Assembly: GCA_035541875.1 (NCBI GenBank)
Contig: DATKML010000004.1
Span: forward strand, 1-64,000
Direction of reading: 5' to 3'
DNA length: 64,000 bases
Origin: JAJPHI01 sp035541875
GTDB lineage: Bacteria; Desulfobacterota; Binatia; Binatales; Binataceae
The notes under the pieces were generated by a model that saw nothing but the letters and a program-made list of their open reading frames with translations, was not told the origin of the DNA and did not search any database. Position 1 is the first letter of the stretch, and every line of letters begins with the position of its first letter. The translations under genes and the position numbers were made by a program. Shown one piece after another: positions 18,026-26,989 of this stretch.

Positions 18026-19006
18026 CTATTGCGCGGTCAATGTACCGAAGTTCACGCGCGGATCGACCGCGACCAGCGCCATATCGGCGATCAGATTACC
18101 AAGCAGCAGCAGCACGGTTCCCATCAGCACCGAGCCCATGACCAAAGGAACATCGAGAGAACGCACCGCCTGCAGGAGCAGCAGACCCAGGCCCTGCAGA
18201 TTCATTACCGTCTCGACCAGGGCAGCGCCGCTTAGCAGTCCGGCGAGTTCGTAACCCGCCATCGTGACGAACGGATTCAACGCATTGCGCAGAACGTGCT
18301 TGAAGAGCACAAGCCTTTCGGGGAGCCCCTTAGCCCGCGCCGTCCGCACAAATTCTTCGTCCTTGATATCGAGAATCTGCGATCGCATCAGCCGCATGAG
18401 TGAGGCCATCCCGGCGAGGCCGAGTACACTTGCCGGCAGGGTTAGATGGTTAATCCGGTCGGCGACCTTGCTCCATGAATCGAGGTTCGGGTAGTCAGGC
18501 GAAAAGCTACCGCCGACCGGAAACCATCCGGTGCGCAACGCGAAATCCATCGCGAGGAAAGCGAGGAAGAAGGCCGGCACCGACATCCCGAGGAAACTCA
18601 GGAACGAGAGTACACGATCGAGTATCGAGTTCTGTCGCACAGCCACGACGACTCCGATCGGAATCGCGAGCAGCCAGGAAAAGAGCATGCTGGCGACCGA
18701 AAGAATCACCGTATTCAGCGCGCGCGCCGCGATCAGATTCGTCACATCGACGCGATACGCGAATGAAACACCCAAATTGAGATGGAGCACATCCCAGAAC
18801 CAGGTGAAGTAGCGCACGAGTAATGGCCGATCGACGCCGAACTGCGCTTCCATCTGCTTGATCACGGCGGGCGGAATCCTTGGGTCCATCGCGAGGTTCG
18901 AGACAAAGTTGCCGGGCACGAGCGACATCGCGCAAAACGAAATGAAGGTGATCCCGACGATGAGCGGAATCATCAACAGCAACCGGCGTATGAGAAAGCG
19001 AACCAT
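18026..19006 (-). CDS. ABC transporter permease, DppB/OppB type
   Basis: Second inner-membrane permease, 326 residues, with six predicted helices. The first helix (LLLMIPLIVGITFISFCAMSLVPG) is typical, as is the EAA loop VRTARAKGLPERLVLFKHVLRNAL near residues 218-241. It lies between the solute-binding protein (8 nt) and the OppC-type gene (2 nt), so the three form one importer. The substrate is likely a peptide or similar small molecule, by family only. Confidence 0.87.
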   Translation of the reverse strand: MVRFLIRRLLLMIPLIVGITFISFCAMSLVPGNFVSNLAMDPRIPPAVIKQMEAQFGVDRPLLVRYFTWFWDVLHLNLGVSFAYRVDVTNLIAARALNTVILSVASMLFSWLLAIPIGVVVAVRQNSILDRVLSFLSFLGMSVPAFFLAFLAMDFALRTGWFPVGGSFSPDYPNLDSWSKVADRINHLTLPASVLGLAGMASLMRLMRSQILDIKDEEFVRTARAKGLPERLVLFKHVLRNALNPFVTMAGYELAGLLSGAALVETVMNLQGLGLLLLQAVRSLDVPLVMGSVLMGTVLLLLGNLIADMALVAVDPRVNFGTLTAQ

Positions 19007-19013
19007 AGTTTCA

Positions 19014-20708
19014 CTAGTCAGTACGGAACTGAATCAATTCCGGCTGGTACTGTCCCCACACCGTCGGATCGTAGTTCTGCAAGGTATTGCGATAGGCAAT
19101 AAATCGACGCGATCGCACAGTCTCAATAAAAGGTAGTTGGTCGTGGAGAATCTGCTGGATTCGCCAGTAATACGATGCTCGTGCATGCGGGTCCATCACC
19201 TGAGTACCCTGATCTAGAAGCCGATCGATCTCTGCTTCCCATGCTGTCGCGGGCTTGGATTGCATCGGGTTCCACAGATGCAGGTTGCCGGATGAGCGCA
19301 GGAAGTTCGCCCCATTATTGGGCTCTACACCACCGGTAAAGCCGATAAGAACGCAATCCCAGTCGAAACTCTTTTCGAGTTTCTTCACCAGCGAGATAAA
19401 TTCCTGCGGCCGGTAATTCACCTTGATCCCGAGCGCCTCGAGATCCTGCTTGAAGATCACGCACATCTCACCGCGCACTGATTCGTCGCCGGTGGGGGTA
19501 CTGAGATTGAATTCCAGCGGATGGCCCCGCGGGTCGCCACGAACGCCCGGCCGGAGCATCTTATAGCCCGCTTCATCGAGCATCCGGGCGGCGAGTTTCA
19601 AATCGTACTCGTAGTCCTTGAGATTAGGATTGTGAAAAATCTTGTTCTCGGGAGAGATATCGCTGACCGCTGGAATAGCCAGTCCGCGGAAGCAGAGATT
19701 GATCATGCCCTGCTTATCGACCGCGTGGGCGAGCGCCCGCATGAAGTTGATATCGGTGAACCACTTCAATCGCGGGTCGGATTGGTAGTGATTCGGATTG
19801 CGATTGAAGGCGAAAAACAGCGATCCGGTGTCGACACCGATCTCCTTCACCGTGATATTGAGTTGCGCGGCCCGCTCGCGCAGGGTCGCAACCTCCTCGG
19901 GACGCGGTGAATAGATGTCGGTCATCCCCGCGGCGAAGCGCAGATATTGCGTATTACGATCGGGCACGATCATCAGCACCTGGCCGTGCAAGCGTGGCAA
20001 GGGGGCACCATTCGCTTCATGCATCCAGTAGCCGGGATAGCGCCGGAAATCGATTAGCTGCCCCGGAACGTATTGCTCCATCTCATACGCGCCTAGAGAG
20101 ATGAGCTTGCGCGGCGGCGTATCGACGCCCCAGGTTCGATTGAATTCCGCGGGGCTCAGTTTCCCGAGAATATGTTCGGGGATGATGGGAAACCCGATCG
20201 CGTAGAGTAATGGTGCGAAAATTCTCGGCAGATGCATCACGACGGTATAGTCGTCGGGAGCCTCCGCCGTGATCGGTTTATCATCGACTGTGAGCGCGAA
20301 AACGTTGCTATTGGGAATATGCGGGTCGAAGATCGTCCGCATCGTGAAGAGCACATCGCGCGAAGTAAACTGCACTCCGTCAGACCAGTGCACATCATGC
20401 CGAAGGTGAAACGCGATCGTTTTACCACTGTCGGCCACCTCCCAGCTTTGGGCGAGATCGGGATCGATAAAATTAGTTTTCGGGTTGTCTCGGACCAGAC
20501 CCTCAAAGAGGTCGCCGACCGCGGCACCCGATGCAGTGTCGGTAATCAGGATGGGATTGAAGGTCCCCGGATCTGAGGGCATCGAGTCGTACAGGGTCTG
20601 CGTCGCCGCATGATCATTGGGCGGACGATTCACGCGACATCCGGTTGCAAGCACTCCAGCTAGGAGCGAGGCAAGCAGCGGCAGCGGTTTCGGGCTAAGC
20701 AGCTTCAC
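19014..20708 (-). CDS. Peptide/nickel-type solute-binding lipoprotein
   Basis: Extracytoplasmic binding protein of the SBP_bac_5 class, 564 residues. The lipobox LATGC puts the acylated Cys at residue 24. Family blocks are DPGTFNPILITDTASGAAVGDLFEGL, LAQSWEVADSGKTIAFHLRHDVHWSDG and RALAHAVDKQGMINLCF. It delivers its ligand to the two downstream permeases. Spacing to the upstream LolB-like gene is 5 nt. Confidence 0.88.
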   Translation of the reverse strand: MKLLSPKPLPLLASLLAGVLATGCRVNRPPNDHAATQTLYDSMPSDPGTFNPILITDTASGAAVGDLFEGLVRDNPKTNFIDPDLAQSWEVADSGKTIAFHLRHDVHWSDGVQFTSRDVLFTMRTIFDPHIPNSNVFALTVDDKPITAEAPDDYTVVMHLPRIFAPLLYAIGFPIIPEHILGKLSPAEFNRTWGVDTPPRKLISLGAYEMEQYVPGQLIDFRRYPGYWMHEANGAPLPRLHGQVLMIVPDRNTQYLRFAAGMTDIYSPRPEEVATLRERAAQLNITVKEIGVDTGSLFFAFNRNPNHYQSDPRLKWFTDINFMRALAHAVDKQGMINLCFRGLAIPAVSDISPENKIFHNPNLKDYEYDLKLAARMLDEAGYKMLRPGVRGDPRGHPLEFNLSTPTGDESVRGEMCVIFKQDLEALGIKVNYRPQEFISLVKKLEKSFDWDCVLIGFTGGVEPNNGANFLRSSGNLHLWNPMQSKPATAWEAEIDRLLDQGTQVMDPHARASYYWRIQQILHDQLPFIETVRSRRFIAYRNTLQNYDPTVWGQYQPELIQFRTD

Positions 20709-20713
20709 CCGGG

Positions 20714-21526
20714 TTAATCCGGCCCCGTCGATCCGATCTCATTGAACCCGAGCTGCAACTCTTTGGTCTGCGGTCCGGGATTGAGAACAAAGGATGAGTC
20801 AGGAATAGTCTGGTCGATCAGAGGACTATTGAAGCGAAATTTGATCGTCGTCGCAGTGGTCGGGAAGCTCGCTTCGATGGTATGCGGGAAAGCAAAGCCA
20901 CCGATGTCGCGATAGTCGCTGTAGTGCACTTCGTAATCTATTGTTCCATCGGCCGTTTGATCACGCACCGTCACGAGATCGCCGTTGGTAAAGGTAAGCT
21001 GCGAGGTCGCCGCGTCGCCGGAGGCGAAGGAAAAGGTACTGCCGCCGTTTTCGTCGGATTTCGCTTTCGGGGCCGTGTTGAGCATCGAGGCGTCGGGAGC
21101 GAGCGCGAGCAGCAGGCGAGCGGCCTGCTCGGGCGTCAACGGTATCCGCGACACGCGATCGAGTGTCGCCGCAGTAGCCGCTCCACGCGTTATCGTATTC
21201 TTCGAAGGATCGAAGACCGCCACCTCGTTCGCATCGGCAGCGACGATCAGCGCAACACCGAGCGGCGACAACACCTCGACACGGAGATTCGCCGGACGCC
21301 GGATAACAATCCGCTCGCGCGCCTTCACATGACCATTCGGCCCCGTGTACTCCATCACGGCTGCGGTCTGCAGCGAGGTGAGAACTCGTTCGCGCTTCGC
21401 CAGCGCTTGCATATCAGCGCTGGGAGCCTGAACGACGGCGGGAGGCGGCTGTTGCGTCGCGCAGGCGCTTAGGACCGCCAGGGACAGCATTGCCGCTGTT
21501 GTAGCTCGGCGAAGACGAGAACGCAT
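20714..21526 (-). CDS. LolB/DUF4292-like lipoprotein
   Basis: A 270-residue lipoprotein starting at the ATG at 21526, 4 nt after the stop of the TPR gene. The lipobox is VLSACAT. The body (TSLQTAAVMEYTGPNGHVKARERIVIRRPANLRVEVLSPLG) resembles the half-barrel LolA/LolB/DUF4292 superfamily that carries lipids or lipoproteins in the periplasm. Whether it acts in outer-membrane assembly is inference from fold. It shares an operon with a TPR lipoprotein and an ABC importer. Confidence 0.65.
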   Translation of the reverse strand: MRSRLRRATTAAMLSLAVLSACATQQPPPAVVQAPSADMQALAKRERVLTSLQTAAVMEYTGPNGHVKARERIVIRRPANLRVEVLSPLGVALIVAADANEVAVFDPSKNTITRGAATAATLDRVSRIPLTPEQAARLLLALAPDASMLNTAPKAKSDENGGSTFSFASGDAATSQLTFTNGDLVTVRDQTADGTIDYEVHYSDYRDIGGFAFPHTIEASFPTTATTIKFRFNSPLIDQTIPDSSFVLNPGPQTKELQLGFNEIGSTGPD

Positions 21527-21530
21527 CGAA

Positions 21531-23318
21531 TCAATGCGCAGCGTGCTGCTCGGTCTCGCCCAAAGCATTCAGCTTGCTTTTGAGGCGCTGGATTTGATCC
21601 GGCGTCTTCGCCTTGACGAGCGCGTCTTCATATTGATGGCGTGCGTCGCGGGCCTTGCCGATCTTCCGGTAGGCATCGCCCAGATGCTCCGTGATCGTCG
21701 GATCGCTGCCCGTCAGATTGACGGCGCGCTCCAGCTGAACTACCGCCTCGGAGTAATCACCCTTCTGATAGTAGACCCAGCCAAGGCTATCGACGTAAAA
21801 GCCGTCGTCCGGCTCGATCACCAGTGCGCGCCTGATCAGCTTTTCGGCTTCATCGAGCTGGGTGCCCTGTTCCGCGTAGGTGTACCCGAGGTAATTGAGC
21901 GCCGGCGCATTATTCGAATTGAGCGCGATCGCCTTGCGCATCTCGACGATACCCAACTCCTTCTGCTGATTCTGATCATAAAGTGCGCCCAAGGTGAAAT
22001 GGAATTTATCGTTACGCGGCTCCTGCTCGACCATCTTCTTGGCTAGTACGATCGCGCTCGCGTAATCCTTCTTCTCCTCGTAGACGCTGACCATAAAGCC
22101 CATGATTTCCGTGTCATTGGGGCGCGCGCGCAGTGCGTCTTGCAGCTTGCTGATCGCGTGTTCGGTATCGTGCTGCTTGTCGTAGATGTTCGCTTCCTGC
22201 AGGCGCGCTTCGGCGTAGTGCGAATCGGACTCGGGAATCAGCTCGAAGGTTGCGAGCGCCTTCTCGTTCTCATTCAGCTCGGTGTAGACGATCCCGAGAT
22301 AGTACCGGACGCGATAGTTATTCGGCTCCGAGCCGAGCACAAGATTGAATTCGGTTGCAGCCCGGTCAAAATCACCTCGTTCGAAAAACAGAAGACCAAT
22401 CTTGGTGCGAGTGTCGGCGGGAGTAGTAATCAACTGCTCGCGTTTCTGTACCTCAGCGACCGCCGCATTGAGCTTGTTATCGTCGGTGCTGATCTCCGCC
22501 AGACGTTTGCGCACCTCATCGTTATTCGGATCGGTTTGCAGAATCCGCCGATAGATCGCAATCGCTTCCTTGGGTCGCCCTTCCAATTCACGCAACACCG
22601 CTACATCGAGTAACAAAAGTTGCGACTGCGGGCTCAGACTCAGCGCCTTCTCGTAGTAGCGGTCGGCATCGGTGTAGCGCCCTGCGTCGATGCTCACGCG
22701 CCCCGCATAGTAGTAGCCAAGGAAGGAATTAGGGTCGAGGGCGATTAGCTTGTCGAAGATTTGGGCCGCCTTGACGTAGTCGCCTTGCTTGGCGGCCAAG
22801 GTGCCGAGAAACAGGTAGGCTTCCTGCGTCTTGGGCGAAAGCTCGATTACCTTTTGATACTGCTCGGTCGCTGCCGCGTCGTCACCGAGCGCCGAGCTGA
22901 TACCCGCATCGAGCAAACGTCCCCGTACGAATCCCGGATCGAGCGCGATAGCCTCCTGCACCTGCGCGAGCGCATCCTTCAACCGTCCATCGCGCACATA
23001 GAGATCGGCCAGCTTTACCCTTAGTGCAGCGTTATGAGGGTCGTACTTGACCGCCGCTTCGAAGTCCCGGAAAGCTTCCTCATGATCGCCATTGTCCGTC
23101 GCAACTTCCGCCTTGAGATATGCGCCCATCGCGTAGGCTGAAGGCGGCAGTTCCGTCGGCGGCAATCCACCGAAGGGCTTGGCGCCAATCGCTCCGTTGC
23201 TCGCCGAACCATGTCCCGTATTCAGATGGGAGCAGCCGGCAAACATCGTTATCGTAACGGCCGTTGCGATAAGGTATCGAGCCACGGACAGACGAGATCG
23301 TGATGAAGATGCAGGCAC
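21531..23318 (-). CDS. TPR-repeat lipoprotein
   Basis: A 595-residue protein from a GTG at 23318 with a lipobox MFAGCS near residue 29, so probably tethered to a membrane facing the periplasm. The rest is a run of more than ten tetratricopeptide units, for example AYLFLGTLAAKQGDYVKAAQIFDKL type segments. These act as protein scaffolds; the partner is unknown. First gene of the operon that continues through the LolB-like lipoprotein and the ABC importer. Confidence 0.82.
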   Translation of the reverse strand: MPASSSRSRLSVARYLIATAVTITMFAGCSHLNTGHGSASNGAIGAKPFGGLPPTELPPSAYAMGAYLKAEVATDNGDHEEAFRDFEAAVKYDPHNAALRVKLADLYVRDGRLKDALAQVQEAIALDPGFVRGRLLDAGISSALGDDAAATEQYQKVIELSPKTQEAYLFLGTLAAKQGDYVKAAQIFDKLIALDPNSFLGYYYAGRVSIDAGRYTDADRYYEKALSLSPQSQLLLLDVAVLRELEGRPKEAIAIYRRILQTDPNNDEVRKRLAEISTDDNKLNAAVAEVQKREQLITTPADTRTKIGLLFFERGDFDRAATEFNLVLGSEPNNYRVRYYLGIVYTELNENEKALATFELIPESDSHYAEARLQEANIYDKQHDTEHAISKLQDALRARPNDTEIMGFMVSVYEEKKDYASAIVLAKKMVEQEPRNDKFHFTLGALYDQNQQKELGIVEMRKAIALNSNNAPALNYLGYTYAEQGTQLDEAEKLIRRALVIEPDDGFYVDSLGWVYYQKGDYSEAVVQLERAVNLTGSDPTITEHLGDAYRKIGKARDARHQYEDALVKAKTPDQIQRLKSKLNALGETEQHAAH

Positions 23319-23481
23319 TTAGAACTAATCCTCTTAAAAAACCGGGAGAGATTTTACCCCATTACTGGAGTTCTCTCTCCCTTCGCCATTATCCCAGTCT
23401 TGCGCCGTGTTCCGCCAGCGGGCAATCCTTTTTTAGCCCGTCAGTCTGGAGCCTAAGCCAACTACCTATCAAGACGCCTCG

Positions 23482-24807
23482 ATGAGCCGATCATCCGGTA
23501 GTCGGTTCGGCCTCTGGCCACTCGTAAGCCTGATCTATCTGCTCGTAAGCGGCGGCGCTTATGGCATCGAGGAAGCGGTGGGTATCGCCGGGCCGCGCTT
23601 AACGCTGCTCCTATGCACGATAATCCCCATTACCTTGAGTCTTCCGACCGCCCTGATGGCGGCCGAACTCACCGCTCTCATACCGGTCGAGGGTGGTTTC
23701 TATTTCTGGGTCAAAGCGGGGCTCGGTCCCTTTGCCGGATTTGCCGAGGCCTACCTCACGATCCTCTTTACGATGGTCGATTCGGCTATCTATCCGGTGC
23801 TTTTCGCTACGTATTTATCCTTTCTGCTGCCTATAGGTCCGACGACTCAGACGCTGCTGGGTGTCGGATTAGTCTGGTTGTGCGGCTTGCTGAACCTGCT
23901 CGGCATCAAGACGGTCGGGCGTACCTCGATCGGCTTTACGAGCCTGCTGCTGCTACCGATGGCGGCCCTCGTTCTTTTCGGCCTACCCCAATTCGGACAC
24001 TGGTCGCTGCCCCCAGAAGGCCCCGATGGCCATCATCTGCTCGCCGCGCTCGGCGGTGGGATGACGGTCGTGATGTGGAACTTCGGCGGATGGGAAAACG
24101 TGAGCGTGGTTGCGGGCGAGATCGAGACCCCGGGGCGCAACTATGTTCGAGCGATCGCGATCGCACTGCCGATGGTCGCGCTTGGCTATCTTCTCCCTCT
24201 GAGTGTGGGTCTTGTTGCCGATGGTAGGGCGAGCAACTGGCATACGGGCTACTTCGCCGAAGTGGGTGCGCGCATCGGTGGTCCGTGGCTGAAGCTCGCG
24301 ATCGGTCTCGGGGGCGCGATCTCGGCGTTCGGGATGTTCGACGCGGCCCTGCTCTGGGTCTCCCGGCTGCCGTTTGTGCTGGCCGGGGAAGGCTACTTGC
24401 CGCGTGGACTGGGGCAGATCTGGAAGACCTCTGAGGTCCCGGCCCGCTCGATCATCGTATGCTGCGTCGTCTTCAGTGTGCTGGTGTCACTCGGCTTCAT
24501 GACGCTGATCGTCCTCGACGTAGCGTTCTACATGATGGCGCTGATGCTTGAGATGTGGGCGCTCGTCCACCTGCGGTACGCACAGCCCGATCGCAAAGGA
24601 CTCTTCACTATCGGCGGCGGAAGGATGGGACTCATTCTAACAGTCGGAGCGCCGCTGCTGACCTGGCTCGCGACGTTCGGCTTCGCGATCGCGCAAGGCG
24701 GCGGCGAGTACGATTATCTCGTCGCAATCACGCTGGCTCTCCCCGGATGGCCGCTGTACCTGTTTCTGCGGCATCGCTATGGCGGACCGGCGAGCGAGCA
24801 GCGCTGA
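23482..24807 (+). CDS. APC-family amino acid permease
   Basis: Inner-membrane secondary transporter of 441 residues with about 12 hydrophobic segments. The first segment has the amino-acid/polyamine/organocation signature GGAYGIEEAVGIAGP, followed by ELTALIPVEGGFYFWVKAGLGPF. It diverges from the TPR gene across 163 nt and ends 5 nt before the convergent Nudix gene. The substrate cannot be told from sequence. Confidence 0.85.
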   Translation: MSRSSGSRFGLWPLVSLIYLLVSGGAYGIEEAVGIAGPRLTLLLCTIIPITLSLPTALMAAELTALIPVEGGFYFWVKAGLGPFAGFAEAYLTILFTMVDSAIYPVLFATYLSFLLPIGPTTQTLLGVGLVWLCGLLNLLGIKTVGRTSIGFTSLLLLPMAALVLFGLPQFGHWSLPPEGPDGHHLLAALGGGMTVVMWNFGGWENVSVVAGEIETPGRNYVRAIAIALPMVALGYLLPLSVGLVADGRASNWHTGYFAEVGARIGGPWLKLAIGLGGAISAFGMFDAALLWVSRLPFVLAGEGYLPRGLGQIWKTSEVPARSIIVCCVVFSVLVSLGFMTLIVLDVAFYMMALMLEMWALVHLRYAQPDRKGLFTIGGGRMGLILTVGAPLLTWLATFGFAIAQGGGEYDYLVAITLALPGWPLYLFLRHRYGGPASEQR

Positions 24808-24812
24808 ACCGC

Positions 24813-25391
24813 TTACTTTCGGCGATGCTTACGCGGGGGCGGATTGTAAACGTGGAAAAACGAAAACGCCGCGATGACTAGTGCATGCGAAATCTTGCCT
24901 GACGCGATCAAATCCTTGATCGAATCGAGCGGTACGACGGTCACCTCGGTCTCTTCGGAACCATCGGGGTTCGAGTGCTTGTCGCCGATTTCACGGACGT
25001 TGGGCGCGAAAAATGAATAGCAGATGTTCGGCTGGATCGCGGGGTTCGGGTTCACCCAACCAAGTTCGATAATCGTTTCCGAATCGAAGCCGGTCTCCTC
25101 GTTCATCTCGCGGCGAGCCGCATGCGCCGGATTCGGATCCTCCGGATCGACCATCCCGCCCGGAATTTCGAGCGTAAAATCACTGATACCGTGACGGTAC
25201 TGCTTCACCATCACCACTTCGCCCTCGGGAGTCACCGGAATGATATTCACCCACGCGGGCACATCGAGAATATAGAAATGCCTCTCGCCGCGTCGCGGAT
25301 GGACCGACTTGCGCTTATGAAGATCGAAAATCGGAGTTGAGTAAACGCGCTCGTTATCGAGCGTGCGCCACTTGCGCGCCTTCGAGGGCAT
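24813..25391 (-). CDS. Nudix hydrolase (ADP-ribose pyrophosphatase-like)
   Basis: A 192-residue Nudix protein. The Nudix box runs from GGMVDPEDPNPAHAARREMN to EETGFDSE, with one or two extra residues between the Gly-Gly and the REMNEE core compared with the consensus. The preceding VVMVKQYRHGISDFTLEIPGG stretch is typical of the ADP-ribose/NUDT5 group. It follows a CoA-binding protein gene by one base. Likely substrate: a nucleoside diphosphate derivative. Confidence 0.82.
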   Translation of the reverse strand: MPSKARKWRTLDNERVYSTPIFDLHKRKSVHPRRGERHFYILDVPAWVNIIPVTPEGEVVMVKQYRHGISDFTLEIPGGMVDPEDPNPAHAARREMNEETGFDSETIIELGWVNPNPAIQPNICYSFFAPNVREIGDKHSNPDGSEETEVTVVPLDSIKDLIASGKISHALVIAAFSFFHVYNPPPRKHRRK

Positions 25392-25392
25392 C

Positions 25393-25821
25393 TTAGAAGA
25401 GCCGGCGGTATTCGATCGCCGGGCATCGATCCATCACGACCGTCATGCCCGCTTCGGACGCGCGCTTGGCCGCATCGAGATGCACCACCCCAAGCTGGCC
25501 CCAGAGGATCTTCGCACCTTTCTTGATCGCCTGCTCCGTGATTTCGGGCAGATATTCGGGGCGGCGGAAGACATCGACGATCTCGACCGGGTCGGGTATC
25601 GACGCGAGGTCGGGATAGCAGCGCTCGCCGAACTGATCGCGTAGCGCCTCCGGATCGAGTTGCGGATTCACCGGAATAACCCGAAAGCCTTTGCGCTTGA
25701 GCAGCATCGCGATTTCGTAGCTATCGCGATCGGGATTATTCGAGCATCCCACCACGGCGACCGTCGTCGGCTTGGATAGAATCGCTCGAATCTCATTATC
25801 CGTTGGATTGGCAAAACTCAT
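25393..25821 (-). CDS. CoA-binding protein (YccU-like)
   Basis: A 142-residue Rossmann-fold CoA-binding protein. VAVVGCSNNPDRDSYEIAMLLKRKGFRVIPVNP and VDVFRRPEYLPEITEQAIKKGAKILWGQ match the small single-domain family related to succinyl-CoA synthetase alpha. The physiological role of this family is poorly known. It is adjacent to the Nudix gene and probably co-transcribed. Confidence 0.85.
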   Translation of the reverse strand: MSFANPTDNEIRAILSKPTTVAVVGCSNNPDRDSYEIAMLLKRKGFRVIPVNPQLDPEALRDQFGERCYPDLASIPDPVEIVDVFRRPEYLPEITEQAIKKGAKILWGQLGVVHLDAAKRASEAGMTVVMDRCPAIEYRRLF

Positions 25822-25886
25822 ACGATGCTCTCGCTGGGCTGATTTTCAGCTCTATTATCGCGCTCGGGAGTATTTTTACCAATCAC

Positions 25887-26405
25887 TTAGGCGAGCTTGC
25901 GATAGAGTCGATGACTCGGGCCAAAGCCATCAGACCAATTCATCCCGGTGACGAGCTGATTTTCCGCTTTCGCATCGACGTCGAACGACTGCTGCCAATC
26001 GGCAACATAGGTTCGCTTCGCGATACGCCAGACACCCTCGCGCCGCGTGTACTGATCGAGGTAGCGCCCACCGAAAATATCGTGGAGCGCGCGTCCGTCC
26101 TTCACCATGATTCCTGCCGCTAGCCCATAGCTCTCGCCCTCGGCGACATCGCCGCTCACGCGCACGAGCGGGTCGCACGTCATGTGCCATCGGCGGGTCA
26201 GGCTGCGTTCGACTTCCATCACCCGCTTGATGAAGTCCTCGCCCTTACCCTTGAAGAAACCGAAGTCGATTTGCGCATCGGGCCAGAAGACCGTCTTTAA
26301 GGCAGCCTCATCGAGCCAATCGAGTGCGCGACTGTAGTGTTGAACCAGTTCGATGCAGGCCTGCTTGTCGAGCAGTTCGCGAAGTTCGTCTTTCTTTTCT
26401 GACAT
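25887..26405 (-). CDS. SnoaL/NTF2-like protein
   Basis: A 172-residue cone-shaped NTF2-fold protein of the SnoaL-like class. QACIELVQHYSRALDWLDEAALKTVFWPDAQIDFG and the tail segment GGRYLDQYTRREGVWRIAKRTYVADW are typical of this group. Relatives include aromatic-ring isomerases, hydratases and non-enzymatic domains, so activity is not assigned. It lies between a phosphatase and a CoA-binding gene on the same strand. Confidence 0.72.
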   Translation of the reverse strand: MSEKKDELRELLDKQACIELVQHYSRALDWLDEAALKTVFWPDAQIDFGFFKGKGEDFIKRVMEVERSLTRRWHMTCDPLVRVSGDVAEGESYGLAAGIMVKDGRALHDIFGGRYLDQYTRREGVWRIAKRTYVADWQQSFDVDAKAENQLVTGMNWSDGFGPSHRLYRKLA

Positions 26406-26462
26406 GTCGACGCCTCCCGACAGTATGCGGTGGACCCTTGGGGCGAGATGGTTGCGCAGGAA

Positions 26463-26987
26463 TTATTCGATTCCGAGGATTCGATCGATTGCGCGGGGGA
26501 CAAGCCGCAGGATCTCGTCGCGGCATTCGGCGAAGACGGCATCGCCCTTCTCGAAGGGGTCTTCGATATCGCCGGATTCCTCGACGAACGACCGCAGCGT
26601 ATGAATTTCGAGATCTTCGGGAACCTCGAACCGTTCACGCAGATGACGGGCCTGCTCGTTGGTCATCGCAATGACCACATCGGCTTCCTCAAGCAACTCC
26701 GGGTGCCGTTTGAGATCGGTCGAAGTCGCTTCCTCGCCAAGATGGATGCCTACATCCCGCAGTGCCATCCGCGTATCGAGTGATACGAGCGCGCCGTCTC
26801 GCGCATACGGAGCGATCCCGGCGGAGCGTATCCGCACCCGTTCGATCGCATCGCGCCCGCGCAGTTCACGCACCATCAGATGCTCAGCCATCACACTGCG
26901 CGCCGTATTGGCCGCGCAGATGATCAAGATTGAAGAAAACCGCGGCTCCCGTGGAGCCGCGGCTTCAGATTGCGGATTTTTTGCCAC
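26463..26987 (-). CDS. Low-molecular-weight tyrosine phosphatase / ArsC-thioredoxin-type protein
   Basis: A 174-residue member of the LMW phosphatase fold. The P-loop is CAANTAR (C-x5-R) in SILIICAANTARSVMAEHLM, and the general acid region reads DIEDPF. SAGIAPYARDG and GIHLGEEATSTDL are the usual following blocks. The ATG at 26987 gives about 20 extra residues that overlap a strong minus-strand terminator hairpin; translation may start later, possibly at a TTG just before the P-loop. It could act on protein phosphotyrosine, arginine phosphate or arsenate. Confidence 0.75.
   Translation of the reverse strand: MAKNPQSEAAAPREPRFSSILIICAANTARSVMAEHLMVRELRGRDAIERVRIRSAGIAPYARDGALVSLDTRMALRDVGIHLGEEATSTDLKRHPELLEEADVVIAMTNEQARHLRERFEVPEDLEIHTLRSFVEESGDIEDPFEKGDAVFAECRDEILRLVPRAIDRILGIE
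26931..26962 (-). terminator. Rho-independent terminator after the SDR gene
   Basis: CCGCGGCTCC and GGAGCCGCGG form a perfect 10-bp stem with a three-base loop (26940-26962). On the minus strand it is followed by TTTTCTTC. It sits 28 nt past the stop of the SDR gene at 26990, and inside the 5' end of the phosphatase reading frame. Confidence 0.7.
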
Positions 26988-26989
26988 GC

